Positions 33,611 through 46,509 of a stretch of DNA of 64,000 nucleotides are shown in pieces. The number at the start of each line of letters is the position of its first letter. The first letter of the stretch is position 1. The notes under the pieces were generated by a model, which was given only the letters and a program-made list of their open reading frames with translations, was not told the DNA's origin and did no database searches. The position numbers and the translations under genes are program-made. The DNA is from Cercis canadensis (lineage: Eukaryota > Streptophyta > Magnoliopsida > Fabales > Fabaceae), in the NCBI GenBank assembly GCA_003255065.1, contig QAOA01008633.1:265647-329646 (forward strand), in the 5' to 3' direction.

Positions 33611-34046
33611 TTTTAGGGGGGATGTTATACAGAAATTAAAAGAATATTATAAAGATTATGATGGGGGATGATCAATGCCACGTCATGTTGCCACCTCAGC
33701 AAGCCAGAGTCAAAGTTATAGTTAATGTTTAGTCAATATTGATAAGTTAGTTACTCTTCAGTTAACAAATTAGTTAGAAACAGTTACAGCAAAGTCTGAA
33801 CTTCAGTCACATTTGATTAGTATATATTGATGTATTGCAATTCAGAATACAAGATGAATTTCATTTTTCAGATCTCTCAAAGAACAGCTTCATTTCTCTC
33901 TGGTTTTCCGCTTCTGCATAATTGCTTTTCTTCAAGCTCTTCATTCTGCAGAATCCGTCTTCTGCATAATCTCTTTGTTCCTGCTTCTTTATTCCTTGAG
34001 TCAGTGATCCAACTTCATCTTGCCAAGATTATCTGAAGTTCTTACA
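33611..34046 (+). repeat. Copia polypurine tract and complete 3' LTR
   Basis: The tract TTTTAGGGGGGA (33611-33622) directly precedes the LTR (33623-34046, 424 bp), which starts TGTTATACAG and ends TTCTTACA. The LTR contains GTATATATTGATG, a possible TATA region, and CT-rich words near the end. Confidence 0.88.
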
Positions 34047-35109
34047 CTCCCATGTGAGAGAGCAAGCATTTAAGTTGCTAATAATATATCACCACAATAA
34101 CACCAACAACTATATATTAAAAGCATGCACACCAAGTTTTGATCATAGGTTTTGAGAACCTCCTTAACTTTAAATACTAGGTACATAGCCACTTAAACCT
34201 ATTGCTCGGGATCTACATGCGTCCGTTGTTTGATTTCTAGCATGAGAATTTTCTGCATTGCATATTAGATTAGAAATCAATACATTCTCAGATATTGAAT
34301 GAAACAAACTAAATTAGAAATCCATCATCTTGTTTCTTGCTTTCTTCATCCATATTAATCAACTGTAATTCTTGAGATGATATTTGATAATATGTAATTT
34401 CTTTGGGTGCCATAACTCAAGCTGTTCAATTTTCTAAAATTTTGTACAATCACATAAAAAGAAAGGGATTTTTATGAGCAGCAAAAAAGAAAAAAAAAAT
34501 AAAGAAAGGGGTTTTCTAATTAATGTTATGTGATATTTTCACGCAATAATTATTGAAATTACAACTATTCCACACGTACCCAGGATCAGGGTATGATTTT
34601 TATGATAAAATATCCTGCATTTATTTTTGATTGTCTGCTTTCTTTTATTTCTTAGTATAGAACGTTTTTATTTTTAATTAATTTTCAAATTACGTTTTAA
34701 ATTTATTACAATTACTACAATTTAGATAGGTCACAAGCTCTAATTTTATGATACTTGTGAAGCATTCAGACTTGTATTCTCTTTTTATATAACAGATTAA
34801 TGATTATGTAAAACAATATTTTACCTTAGGTACACAAACTCACATAATGAGGTTAAAGATAACAGTTTTATGGCATATATATGAAATGTGTTGTAAATTA
34901 TATACAAATTAGTTCCTTTATGAAAATCCCACAAAACAAAACTAGTGGCTGCTTAAACGAAAAGTTCAAATGTACGAGAGTGGTGGTACGAGTCAATCAA
35001 TTTTAAACAGATGGATTTGTGTTGAAAGAAAACTTCTAAAGGCAATTTAATTATCATATATATATATATATATAAAGGCAATTTAACGTAAGTGCAGATC
35101 TGGTTTCGA
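34047..35109. other. Gene-free intergenic DNA
   Basis: A (TA)n microsatellite lies at 35057-35075. No gene is seen. Confidence 0.5.
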
Positions 35110-35615
35110 CATGGGAAAAACCCGAACCATCCTTTCTTAAGTTGAATGTTGATATGCTTCTTTACATTAAGCTGGGGTGGGAGGTATTGAAGGTGTTATT
35201 CGGGATAATGCAGGACAATTCATGTCAACATGGATGCGCACATAGAGGGTGTCAAGTCTATGGAGGTGTTAGAAGCAAAGACTTGTAGAGAAGGAGTTCA
35301 ACGTGCTCTATCTAGAGGAGGGAGTGAGATATCTCTGCATAGAAGGTGATGCTCAGAATATTATGATGGCCTTGAAGCACAAGCATAGGAATCTGTCCTC
35401 TCTTGACTTAATACTAGATGATATTTTGGAACTTTGCAACTGTTTTCACAAGTTTTCTTTCCACCGGGTTCTTAGATCAGCAAACCACATTGCTGATAGA
35501 GTAGCATCTTATACTGTTATTAAGATTTCTTGTCACTCTTGGTGCATTTTACCACCAAGCTTTCTGTTTGATGTTTTGGATTATGATTCTATACAAATTT
35601 CAATCTTCACGTAAA
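35110..35615 (+). pseudogene. RNase H-like (RVT_3) fragment of a LINE
   Basis: The plus strand shows KLNVDM, a frame-shifted GG-x-GGVIRDNAGQF region and MEVLEAKTCREGVQ. Then IEGDAQNIMMALKHKHRNLS, DILELCNCFHKFSFHRVLRS and ANHIADRVASYT follow (35303-35614). This is the order of the plant RNase H domain found at the end of LINE ORF2 and in related orphan genes. Frameshifts and a stop break the first half. No LINE RT precedes it. Confidence 0.7.
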
Positions 35616-36811
35616 AATAAATAAAAAAAAGCAATTTAATTATACTAGGTTTTGTTTTGTGGTTGCAAGGTGGTGGTGGGAGAAACGATGGTAGAGGGAA
35701 GAGATGGGGTTTGGAGGAAAAGTTAGAAAGGTAATGTTCACATGTTCTTTTCCATAAATTTTTGAGTAAAAGTAAAAGGTCAAATTAATTCTTAAAAGAT
35801 GTAGTAAAAATATTAAAATCTCTGAGAGTTTAAAATGTCGATTAAATTATTTATTTTTAGAGACTTAAGTGATGGTAAAAAAAAAAATCATTTTAATTGA
35901 TATTTTAAATTTTCGAGAACTCAAATTATACAAAAAATCTTGTAGAGATTGAAATGCATTTTAGTACATCTTTAAGGATTAAAAGGACATTTTATTCTAA
36001 ATTTTTAAACATCCGTCCATAAAATGAGGTTGCTATACACTTTGGTAATAGGTTGATGGCACGTTTTGAAATAATTGGGGGAGGGGGTAAGTTGCACATG
36101 ATCTTAAGTTGAAGGGGATGAATTAGAGTTTCTCATTTTTTACTGACCATCTAGGAATGACATTTTTTACACATTTGAAATGTATCGTGAGAATTTCTTG
36201 AACATTTTTGAATTTTAAGGACAAAACTTCATGCACGTGCTAGAATGTTAATGGAGTAATTAAAATTTATTCTTAATTTAATTTCACAATTTAAAAGCCC
36301 CACCTAAAAAAAGGACATTAGAAATTGATCAATAAAGTTAATTCACTTTCACAATTTTAAATTATCATAAAATAAAACGCTTTAAATTTTTTTAAAAAAG
36401 AAATTCAAATAAATCGTTAAAAATCCTTTTAATATTGTGTTGAACGCGTTTTGAGCACACAAACCAAACGGATGATTGAAAAATTAAAATAAATAAAGCA
36501 AACCTAAAAGAATCCAAAGAGATTTGGAGGAATCATAAAGCGCATACTGAGAAACAAGTTGGCGGGTAATTATTTATCATAACAATTTTAAATGCCAAAA
36601 GAATACCAGAAAGCATTTCATTTATTTAATTTCTGAAACTCATCACCACTTTGTTGATGCTATCAATATCATCGTTACTTTTTCCCTTTTTCCCTTTTTA
36701 ATTATTCCTTTTTCTTGTCTTTGGCCATTGATGTCACCCTCGTTCAGCTCGCAGTTTTGCCCAAATCTTGAAGGGTAGCGTTTCCTTCCTCTGATATTTT
36801 ATCGGAATTTG
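35616..36811. other. Intergenic DNA and 5' leader of the RING-CH gene
   Basis: From about 36660 the base composition shifts to pyrimidine-rich (TTTTCCCTTTTTCCC) and then to a mixed sequence typical of a plant 5' leader. No TATA box is obvious. The earlier part shows nothing. Confidence 0.45.
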
Positions 36812-39800
36812 ATGGAAAATGCAGGTCCTGAGCTTCAAAATGATGGGGATTTCGTGTCAGATCCTGCTCATCATCTGGAGGTGATTCCATTAACCCTTTT
36901 GAAATTCTTTATTGAATATCTGAAAGATGAAAGCTTTTCTATTTTCTGTAAATCAAATGTGTTCAAATGCGTTCGGGTGCTGAGAAAAAGTTAGGAAAAG
37001 GGATAATTGGAGGTGCGGGGAGGAAGGAAAAATTGGGAAATTTGGGATTCCTGTTTTGGCTTTGAGTACAATGTAACTTTACTAAGCACAGAAAAACCAA
37101 AAGGGTAAAAGGTTCAACAGGGGGAGATAGAGAAGGGTCTTGACTCTTGGTTTGTTTTCTAGTGCTTTTCAGGTCCTTACAGCAGAATTTTTTATGGTTT
37201 CATTTCCTTACCATATTTTAATTTCCTGGGCAGACAGAGATTTCATTTTTTTTGTCCAGCTGGTTTTTTGGGTTGCCTTCATTTTACAAGGTGGCGAAGA
37301 TTGATCCCTGTGTGGGTGAAATGAGTGGCTTCAGCTCATTTTGATCGTTATATTCATTTTTCTCGGCAGTAATGAAGTCATAAGGTCTACAAAGCAATCG
37401 GTCTTTGCATTTAATGTGAATGAATTGGATTATTGGTTGATTATTGATGTGTAATATTGCATCGGTAGAGGTTGATTTATTTCTTTATATTTTACTAATT
37501 TTTTTTTCTATCAATATATAATTAAACTTAGTGAAAGAATTACTGGCTACTTTACATTATCAGTAATCATCAAATCAGTACTAAATGTGTCATTCAGAGC
37601 ATGGACACATTATTAATTCTTATGGGAAATTGGATTTTCTTTTGCATTCCTTTTTGAAATGCTTAAGAACAAATATAGGTAATTGTACTTACTTTCCAGA
37701 TTATTTATTTGTTTTAGAACTTGCTGTGGTTATAATCCACAGTAACTACTAATGAAGTTATTCATGGCATCCACCCTTAATAAGACTAAGTGGTAGCAAT
37801 CGGCATTGTTGATAATTTGATATTGGATTACTGACATTGATCTATACAGAATATTTTTCTGTCTTATTTTCATTTTCTTATCATACATGCACTATTTTCT
37901 CATTTACAATCTTTTGAGTGTCCCCGTAAATTATGATCATATTCCATCTGTTGGTTTGGTCTTACCACAGTCTCTCTTTATATGATCAAGCCATGGCCGT
38001 ATGCCCATGTTGCACGGTTGTTTGTTAGTAAAAGTTATGCTGAAGGGAACTATCACAAAAATGAACATCAAGCCAAAAAAAAATGAAAGAAAGAAAAAAG
38101 GATACATAAATTACTAAAATTTAGATGCTTGTACCTCTCNATCTGTTGGTTTGGTCTTACCACAGTCTCTCTTTATATGATCAAGCCATGGCCGTATGCC
38201 CATGTTGCACGGTTGTTTGTTAGTAAAAGTTATGCTGAAGGGAACTATCACAAAAATGAACATCAAGCCAAAGAAAAATGAAAGAAAGAAAAAAGGATAC
38301 ATAAATTACTAAAATTTAGATGCTTGTACCTCTCTCAGTTTTTTTGAGTTATTTCATGATGAACTAGTTTTGATGGTTTTCTAGACAAGTACTGGAGATG
38401 AAAAAGGTGAAGAGGCCTCCTTGATTCAGCAGTCCAGACGGCCAAGCCTCTCCTCTTTGCAAATACCAGCAAGGTCACTAGACAGTACATCATCTTCTTT
38501 GGCAAACACAGATTCTTCTTTGCTGTCAAGTCCGGGTTCCTCTAGAGGAGGACTGCCCCCAAGGCCAAATTCTGCCAAAGCCAAACCTTGTATGAGAAGT
38601 TTACTTCCTCAGAGGAGCTTCAAGACAAAAGATAATTCCCAAGACTGTGAAAGGACAGTCCTTATTGTTCCTGATATTTCCCTATCAGATGGTCCTGTGA
38701 ATAAGCCTTCAACTTCAAGGTCCCTTTCTCTTAATAAGGTTCTATTCCCTTCATCAACGAAAGCAACACTTTCATTACCGGTTACACCAACCACAAATTC
38801 AGGTGCAGAGACTGTGCATGGAAGACACCTATGTAGTGTTTTGGATTCAAGTGTAAGTTTCCATTGCTCATTCTTGTCCATCATAATTTCAAGACCAAAA
38901 CAACTACTTTTTACTGTAATTATTTTATTATACATGAAAATGGTATGTGTTACTTAAAATGTGATGCATAGATCAATATTCTTTTATATCTTTTCATATA
39001 CAGAAAATGGATGTTAAGCAGCATATCACTCGATCATTTTCAGTTCCAGTTAATGTCAGAAACACTAGTTTAAGGCGTACAAGTTCTAGTAGTTTGATAC
39101 GTGTGATTTCAGCAAGATCACGGGCTGCAGCAGTTGAAGGTGCTAGTGATATTGCTCCAGCGCCTGAGATTGGTAATTTTTTGTTATATTTAGACTTAGA
39201 TTTCTTTTTCTCCATGCATTCCTTTTAAATTTCTTGATCAAGAATATGTCTATTTGGAAAACAAGCAAGAATTATAGCATGTGCTTGGTTGGGCAATGGA
39301 AAATGGGAAGGTGGAAAATAGGGAGGGGAGTGAAAATGGAATTATTTTGATTTTCACTGTTTCATATTTAGCAGAGAGGGTGAAAATGAAAATAGTGTGT
39401 ATCTCACTTTGAACCACCCTCAATTTTCTTATACCAAACAAGTGTAAAATGATTTGCATCCCAAATTTTCAATGCACAGAAAGCCACTCTATACACCTTC
39501 ATGAGGACTTGTTTCTTTCAAGACTTTAAACAGGATTTTTAATTATAGATGCTTTTTTTCTGATTGCACGTGGAAATGAGATAAATTCAAAGAGGTCAAT
39601 TTTTTGGCCTCAGTCTTATTGAACAAGTTTTGATTTTAACCTTTAAGATAGTTGTATTAATTATCTTTACTGAACGAAGGTTAGCATTTTGTTGATGAAA
39701 ATGAATGTAGTAAATAGATGGGTAAGGTGTCTTTCTATTTTTTTTAGATATTGTTATGTGGCATTTTATACTTACTAAATCAATTATAGCCACTGTTGTC

Positions 39801-42800
39801 TGCGGACATAGATTATCTTTGTAACTTTTTTATTTTTAATTGCTTTAATGTCAAATTATCTTCTTCTTGGTTCTTGTTTTTTCACTGTATTCCTCCCTTT
39901 CCAGTCATTGAAGATGCTGCTGAGGATATCCCAGAGGAAGACGCAGTTTGTAGGATTTGTTTGGTGGAGCTTCGGGAAGGAGGGGATACTCTTAAGATGG
40001 AGTGCAGTTGTAAAGGTGAGCTTGCACTTGCTCACCAAGCGTGTGCAGTGAAGTGGTTTAGTATCAAGGGAAACAAGACCTGTGATATCTGCAAGCAGGA
40101 TGTCCGGAACCTCCCAGTAACACTGTTGAAAATCCGTAATCCTCCCAGACGGTCATCAAATACAGCAGAACAGACAGAAGTCACTTACTACAGGCAAGTG
40201 CCTATATTTTTTTTATAGGAAAAGAATTTATTAAGACAACAAAGAGGGATACAAAGGAAGGAGGACCAGAGGTCCTCTTAAAACGAAAGAAAAAAATAAA
40301 ACCAAACAAACTGGAACAATCAGCTCAAAAGAGCTCTCCAATCCCTCTGAATATTAGTCCAAGAAACACCCTTAAAAGACCCATGGGCTGACACCCATAA
40401 CAAGGCCCAAAAACACAATTCTATCCTATAAAAGAAGAGTTGATGCAAACCTCTGGTTGAAAATTCTAGCGTTCTGTTCCAACCATAAACACCACAACCA
40501 TAGATGGCACTCTTCCAAGAACCTTGTACTCCCTTCCCCTTTCAAAACCTCTAAACTGGATAGATAAAAACTGATCCAAGGAAGAAGGGCAAACCCACTG
40601 TCTTGAAAAATGTCAAACCCTCTTGTTAATAAAGATAAAGATTCAAAAGCCACCTCAACTATTTCTTATCAAGGGTTTACAGAAAGCACAAAACTTAAGT
40701 GCAATTTCTTACATGTTTGTCTTCAGGTTTTCCAATTAATAACTGACAGCTGTATCATTTTTACAGCTCACCAAAGTGTTCCATTTAAAACAAAACTCAC
40801 TTTTGTTTATATTTTATTTTTAGTTTTTTCTTCTTTAATTTGGCTGAACAATCAAATGATGGGTTGCCCACTGGGTAATTCCTACTTTACTTTGAGTTCC
40901 TTAAATTAATTGTGCTGCTGGAGAATTAGCGTTTCAGTTTAAACAGAACATGTTATATTCATCCATGAGCAGTAAAAAATGATACAGCTGAGAGTTAGTA
41001 ATTGGGGAACCCGATGGAAAACACCTAAATGATTGCACCTAAGTTTTGTCCTTACAGAGGAGACCAGAAATGTGCATCTGGTAATTAGATGCACAGGTAA
41101 GTAGATGGTGCCAAGATGTGCTCTTGGTATTTATCCTTCTTTTTTCTTGTATGTTATATCTCGGGTTCTAGCTGTATTAGAAGCCTGTTTTGTAATTAGT
41201 ATGGAATCTTATTTCATGCATGACAGGATCTGGCAGGTTGTACCCGTACTTATCTTGGTCAGCATGCTAGCTTATTTCTGCTTTTTGGAGCAACTTCTGG
41301 TATACTTTCTTTTCACTTATGCAGATGGTAACTCCTAGAATTAAATTATGGCTTGGGCTTTATACATTCAATGGGTCACAGTATCATCTGCATCATAAAT
41401 TTGCTTCTAAAAGATCATTTGATCAGGTTATAATAGTCATTAGGCCATTTAGGAGTCATAAGACTCATAATACAATATACTTGGACATGGACCAGATATA
41501 ACTGAATAAGCAACATGTATCCCTAATAAACATTGTTTCAGTGTTGGAGATGATTGTTTGTGCCTAACACAGAAAGAGCAGGATGGGAAGCAAGAGCATG
41601 AGAGCAACAATATGTTTATTTATTATTCAATTAAATATGAATATTTGAGGTTGGACCAGGATGTTCTTAGTAATAGTAGTAGTAGTAGTTTGTTAAAATT
41701 ATTAGTTTGGGCTTTCTAACTTACTCTAACTTTCAAATATTCCCTACTTTTTAAATTATGTCAATCTAATCTTTAGTTCTAGATGAGATTCACTTTTATC
41801 TGTTCCCTTAACATTTTTAATATGCAACCATAATGGAAACTCAATATTTTTGTTGATCTTTTTTCCTCAAATTTGTGACAATTTACTGTAAACATCTCGT
41901 ATTCTGTTACTTGTCATGCCATTTCTCATAGTTTTTGAATTTTATTTTCAACATCTTAAAAGGCTTTAATACAAATTAGGTGAAATGAAGGTTCGTACAA
42001 TGTTGGTTTTTATAGTGCTTTATCCATGTTTTCATAACGTCAACAAACATATCACATCAATTTGGTAATAGATTCGCCCTCCTGAAATCCCACAGCTAGA
42101 TAAATCTGATGTTGAAATAATGCATATATTCCAATTTCACAAAGGCAAAAAGAGGGCATAACTTAGTGAAAGAGAATTTAGAGAGAGGAGTGGTTTTGTG
42201 TTACTTAATATATAGACCAACAGGCAACTAAAAGTGCAATTAACCCTGCTCAACGATGTTTGATGTCTAACCTAACCAACAAAACTTCAATTATCCCTTG
42301 GCCATCTAAAACAAATATAGTAGCTCTGTGGAAAAAGAGAAGCCAAGAAGAAATACAAATAAAGGAGAGAGCTATAGTAGAGACATATGCACTCAAAAAC
42401 CAAAGAATACAGGAATGCCAAAGAAATTTACTAGCTCCTTTACAACTTGTCTTCATCTCAACCTACATTGAAAGCACCAAAGAATTGTCTTCCTCAAGTA
42501 TAATAATAATGATGTCTTATGTAAAGCTTTGAGCCATGGCAGCATCATGAGCGGCTCATCCCTCACTGTAGCCACTCCATCATCCTTTCCCTCATTAAGA
42601 TCTTCACTCATTATCAGCTGTATTAGGCACAGGGCCCAATAGGAGTTCAATCAATCTTTCTGATGCATTGATGTACCTTTCAACTGGGAGTCAAATGGTT
42701 TCCTTGTTACAGGATAGACAGAATAAAATTTCAAAGGGATGATGTGCTAATGGAAAAGTGACAATGGCTCAAACCATACCCATATATAAAGTATATTTTC

Positions 42801-44372
42801 TAAGTCTAAATCCTGGTCAGTGACTTCAGTCTTTTGGTTGAACCATTGAACCTTGAACTGCTTACTCTTCCGGTTCATTACCAATCCAGTTTTGAGAACA
42901 TTTGGACATACTGTATGACAAACAGCATTGAACTTACCAAAAAGAAGCCTCATATCAATTTGCCTCAAAGCACACATTTGTTCTTCACAGCAATTCTCTA
43001 ACCCAAGTTAGATAAAAGCCTCAGAACTTGAAGTGAGAATGACAGAGGTTATAAGGAAATAATAATGAAAGAATAGGATCACAACTTGAACATTAGTGAT
43101 TGAATAAAGAGTTTATGTATGCATATTATTGCTAAGACCAATAGAAAGTAAGATTATGAGGAACTTGATTAAAGACAAGGAAGAGTTGGTGGAGTAGATT
43201 TTGCAGGTTAGTGCTCAACTGCTATTTATTGCTGCCAACTATGACCACATTTATCACGATGAAATGGGCAGGTAGAAGGATCATGAGGAGAACAAATAGT
43301 AAAATACTCTGGTAGTGGAAGTGATAGAGGCCATGGAAATGACTTGGAAGGTTTCTAGAAGAATGAGAGTACGAGACTTAGTAAAATATGGTGTAAACTC
43401 AATACATACAGTCACTACAAGTCATATTCAAGTCTTGACTGTAGCACCACTAGCCATTCTGAATGACAGTATTTTCAAATTGTGTACTTTATTAGCAGAA
43501 AAATCTATTCCATCAATATAGTTGTTTATATTGAACCTTCTCATGTATTTAGTGAATTATTATTACTATTACTACTTATTTATTTATTTTTTGCAAAAAT
43601 GTTAACTTACTGCACTGCACAATTATGTGCTGAAATAACAAATCCCATTGGGAATCGAGGAAAATGCCAAAAGGTTTGAAACTTTGAAAGAGCCAAAAGG
43701 TGAATTCTATTTGATGACTACAAACCCGAAGTTTGGCTTGACAACTTTCCCAACTTACAGATGTGAAGGAACTTTCTCTTTCTTTGGAGCTTAAAGAACA
43801 AGAATAAGCTAATTAGTGCTGAAGGAGTGTGAAATAGTGCCTTAATATGTAGGTGGTTTCTAGGACCATATTTTAGAAAAGTGACCGTTTCTTGCCTATA
43901 CATTTTATTATTGATGATATCACTATTTTATTCCAGTTCCTCATCAATCACCATATCATACAATTTGTACCTTTCTGAGTTTATTCTGTGGAAAAAATCA
44001 GATACTGTCTACATGAAGTTCTTTTAACTATTTAGCACTTACCAGAAGGCCATCTTTATATGATTTCTTAATGATGTATTCCCTTTGTTATTTTCTTTTC
44101 CTGCCTTGTTTCCTGTAATTGTTTTATACGGGATAAAAGTATGGATGACATAATGGTCTCTAATTGAGCAGGTTTCAGATTTGGGTGTTAATGCTCTAGC
44201 CATTTCATTACCTTTCTCCTGTGTTTTAGGTCTCCTTTCATCCATGATTGCTTCAACTATGGGTAATTTCTTTGCTTGTTTTCTTCTGTCTTGGCTTATA
44301 AAATTGATTTTTTGGCTGTTTTAGTTGCATGAAGAGATGAATGATCAAGTCTATATTTTCCCCTTAATTTTC

Positions 44373-44462
<90 letters not shown>

Positions 44463-45977
44463 GGCTAGTGGATTTATAATCACCAAGCATGAAAATGAAC
44501 AAAGGATGCAGACACAATTACAAAGTGTGTAATACTGCAAATTTCACTTGAGGGTAAAGGAAAATGCAATGAGAAGTGACAAATATTGGACACAATGTAT
44601 TATACATTGAACTTGTACATGATTAAGTTATATGAAATCTTCATAATTTCTAGAATTCAATGTAGTATGTAGTGGCGGAGCTATGTCAACATGAGTGTGG
44701 CCAATTACCCATACTGAACTCCTTGAATGCCCTTTAGACATGCTATATTTTACACATAATGTCCCCAGCCTTTTATAGACTTTGCCCGTTGTGATCCTGT
44801 GGACTTGTTAACTAGTGACTTCTAATTTTTTACATATATAATGATTGGAACATCTAACTTTGTACTTCGCCCCTTATAAAAATCAAAAGAATAAAGTAAA
44901 ATGGTTAAAAATAATAAAGAACTTAAGACTCAACCAAAAGCTTTGTATCAAAATCACTCTTGATAATGTTGAGAACTCTATACTTGCTAGTACTGAGCTT
45001 TCGAAGTTGAGTAATTCTGAGGGGGTGAAGAAAGGACATTCAGGAAATTATAATGGGATAACTTACTGGATGTGGTCCTATGGTGGCTACTGGCTGCAGT
45101 TCACATTATCATCAGTTGTTGATGGATGTTTGTTCCCAGTACTGATTGTTGATAATTGTTTGGAAATCTGAGAACCCGCAGATTGGGGTGTTTGGGTATT
45201 GTCTGTAGATGTATTTGTCTGTTACAATGTTTAAGGAAACAAAATTTCTAACACCTAAATTTTCCTTTTTTTTATTGGAATTCAAAATTTATTATGCTTG
45301 TTCATGTGATTCAGGATTTTATAACAAGGATAAAATGGAAAAATAATGACGGTAACAAGACAGTTGCATGTAATTTCACTATTAATGAGACTCTTTGAAG
45401 TTTCACTAATCTTGCACTGAGAAAGATTACATGATACCAAGTTAAAATTTTCCCCATTTAACATAAGTACTTGTTATCTAGTAATGATTAAAATTTGTTT
45501 CTAAGTTCATAAGTCTGATGATGTCGTTGATGTGCTATTTGGTGGCAGTGAGCAGGAGTTACATATGGGCTTATGCTTGCTTCCAGTTTGCAATTGTCAT
45601 CCTGTTTGCTCATGTGTTTTATACAATAGTAAGGAGACCTAGTTTCTTTCAAGACTTCATGCTATGTGACCATTATTTTTCTTCACCTCAATTCTATGAA
45701 ATTTCATTCACTATTGATCTTAATCGTATATCATCTGTACTTGTAGCTTAATGTAAGTCCGGTTCTGTCGGTTCTTCTTTCCTCATTCACTGGATTTGGG
45801 ATTGCAATCAGCACAAATACTCTTCTTATGGAATATATTAGATGGAGAGCTAGTAGGCATATTCAATCTTTCAATAACGACGTTTATAGGACAGAGGAGC
45901 AGCAGCACCATGCTGATGTACAACAGCAGCCGGAACAGCATCATCAACAGCAAAGGCAGCAGATAGAGCAGCATTAA
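36812..45977 (+). CDS. RING-CH (MARCH-type) membrane E3 ubiquitin ligase
   Basis: A complete gene encodes 489 aa. Exons: 36812-36880, 38385-38852, 39004-39172, 39905-40193, 41227-41299, 44172-44262, 45549-45628, 45747-45977. All phases join. The C4HC3 RING-CH finger is in exon 4: C251, C254, C269, C271, H279, C282, C295, C298 ([20 protein letters not shown]). Such fingers recruit E2 enzymes for ubiquitin transfer. Exons 5 to 8 each encode a hydrophobic span ([76 protein letters not shown]), so about four membrane helices. The N-terminal 235 residues are Ser-rich and probably disordered. The tail is Gln/His-rich. Intron 4 uses a GC donor. Introns carry a LINE relic, MITEs and an 80-T run. The family is clear; substrates and membrane are unknown. 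Confidence 0.93.
37946..38334. repeat. Assembly-type duplication across a single N (194 bp), intron 1
   Basis: Bases 37946-38139 recur at 38141-38334 around the N at 38140, with about one mismatch. It lies wholly within intron 1 and ends 50 bases before exon 2, so the coding sequence is unaffected. Confidence 0.93.
39270..39455. mobile_element. Small MITE in intron 3
   Basis: GCATGTGCTTGGTTGGGCAA at the left and TATACCAAACAAGTGTA at the right are imperfect inverted ends. Between them are repeated GGTGAAAATGAAAA-type words. The layout resembles the Tourist-like element at 21670-22072. Target duplication not clear. Confidence 0.4.
40205..40660 (-). mobile_element. LINE 3' end relic in intron 4
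   Basis: On the minus strand the frame 40426-40653 reads [20 protein letters not shown], the W-x-W-x2-ERN-x-RIF phrase at the end of plant LINE ORF2. It runs toward a 3' tail at about 40215 (reverse of AAAAGAATTTATTAAGACAA). It is 5'-truncated, as usual for LINE copies, and opposite in orientation to the host gene. Confidence 0.7.
41300..44171 (+). other. Intron 5 of the RING-CH gene (2.9 kb)
   Basis: A GTATAC donor and a GAGCAG acceptor bound it. A (TAG)n tract lies near 41680. I see no supported coding sequence or clear element; the small open stretches lack family motifs. Confidence 0.6.
44377..44456. repeat. 80-base poly-T run in intron 6
   Basis: An unbroken T homopolymer of about 80 bases. 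It could be the tail of a retroposed copy on the minus strand or an assembly-inflated homopolymer. No retroposed body was recognised beside it. Confidence 0.85.
44671..44880. mobile_element. Degenerate small MITE (hAT-like) in intron 6
   Basis: It starts AGTGGCGGAGCTATG and ends near TACTTCGCCCCTTAT, the inverted GGCGGAGC/CGCCCC layout also seen at 8618. Non-coding. Confidence 0.4.
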
Positions 45978-46509
45978 TGACACTACACTGATTACTTATT
46001 TATTTATTTTAAGTTGGTATCTGCTAAGCTTTAGGCATTTCCAGTTGAATCCAACATGAGCATGAATTTTTAAAATGGAAGGGTTGTGTTAAATATATTT
46101 TGGGAAGTGTATTTTGAGTGTTCTTTGTGCTCACTGAGCTCCAGGCTATTGTAAATTAGTTACTATGTAAATCAATGTATGTACAATGAGCTGTAATATA
46201 TACACAATCTTATATCTACAAACAGTTGGTAAAATCCAAGTTCAAATGATCATGTTTTGGGTCAAACTTGAACTTTGCCACGTATACAGTTTATATACGC
46301 TTGCATATATAAGGTTTGTGGAAATATCAAGTCGATATGCAATTTAGTTCTGGTTATGGCATACTTTTAGAGCTAGATACGCTTGTGCCGATGAGAAAAT
46401 GTGTAGTTTGAATGTTTATTTTGAAGACTTTGTACTAGTGTATAATTTTATCACATATTTATCTTCCAATCACTTATGAGCAGGACAGACCCACGTTGTA
46501 AGGAGTGGA
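45978..46509 (+). other. 3' untranslated region of the RING-CH gene and spacer
   Basis: The stop TAA (45975-45977) is followed by an AT-rich stretch with TTATTTATTTATTTTAAG and AATCAATGTATGTACAATGA, suitable as plant polyadenylation signals. The exact poly-A site is unknown. Confidence 0.5.

Larger units (their letters stand above)
23394..34046 (+). mobile_element. Degenerate Ty1/copia retrotransposon with nested gypsy
   Basis: A plus-strand copia element has domains in the order gag, protease, integrase, reverse transcriptase and RNase H, the copia order. The 5' LTR keeps only its last 87 bp, while the 3' LTR is complete (33623-34046). A gypsy element (25568-31340) lies inside the integrase region, and a single-N duplication (32367-32763) lies in the RT. 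Many stops and frameshifts make it non-autonomous. Without the gypsy and the artefact it would be about 4.7 kb. The 5' LTR remnant and 3' LTR differ at about 3 of 87 positions. Confidence 0.92.
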
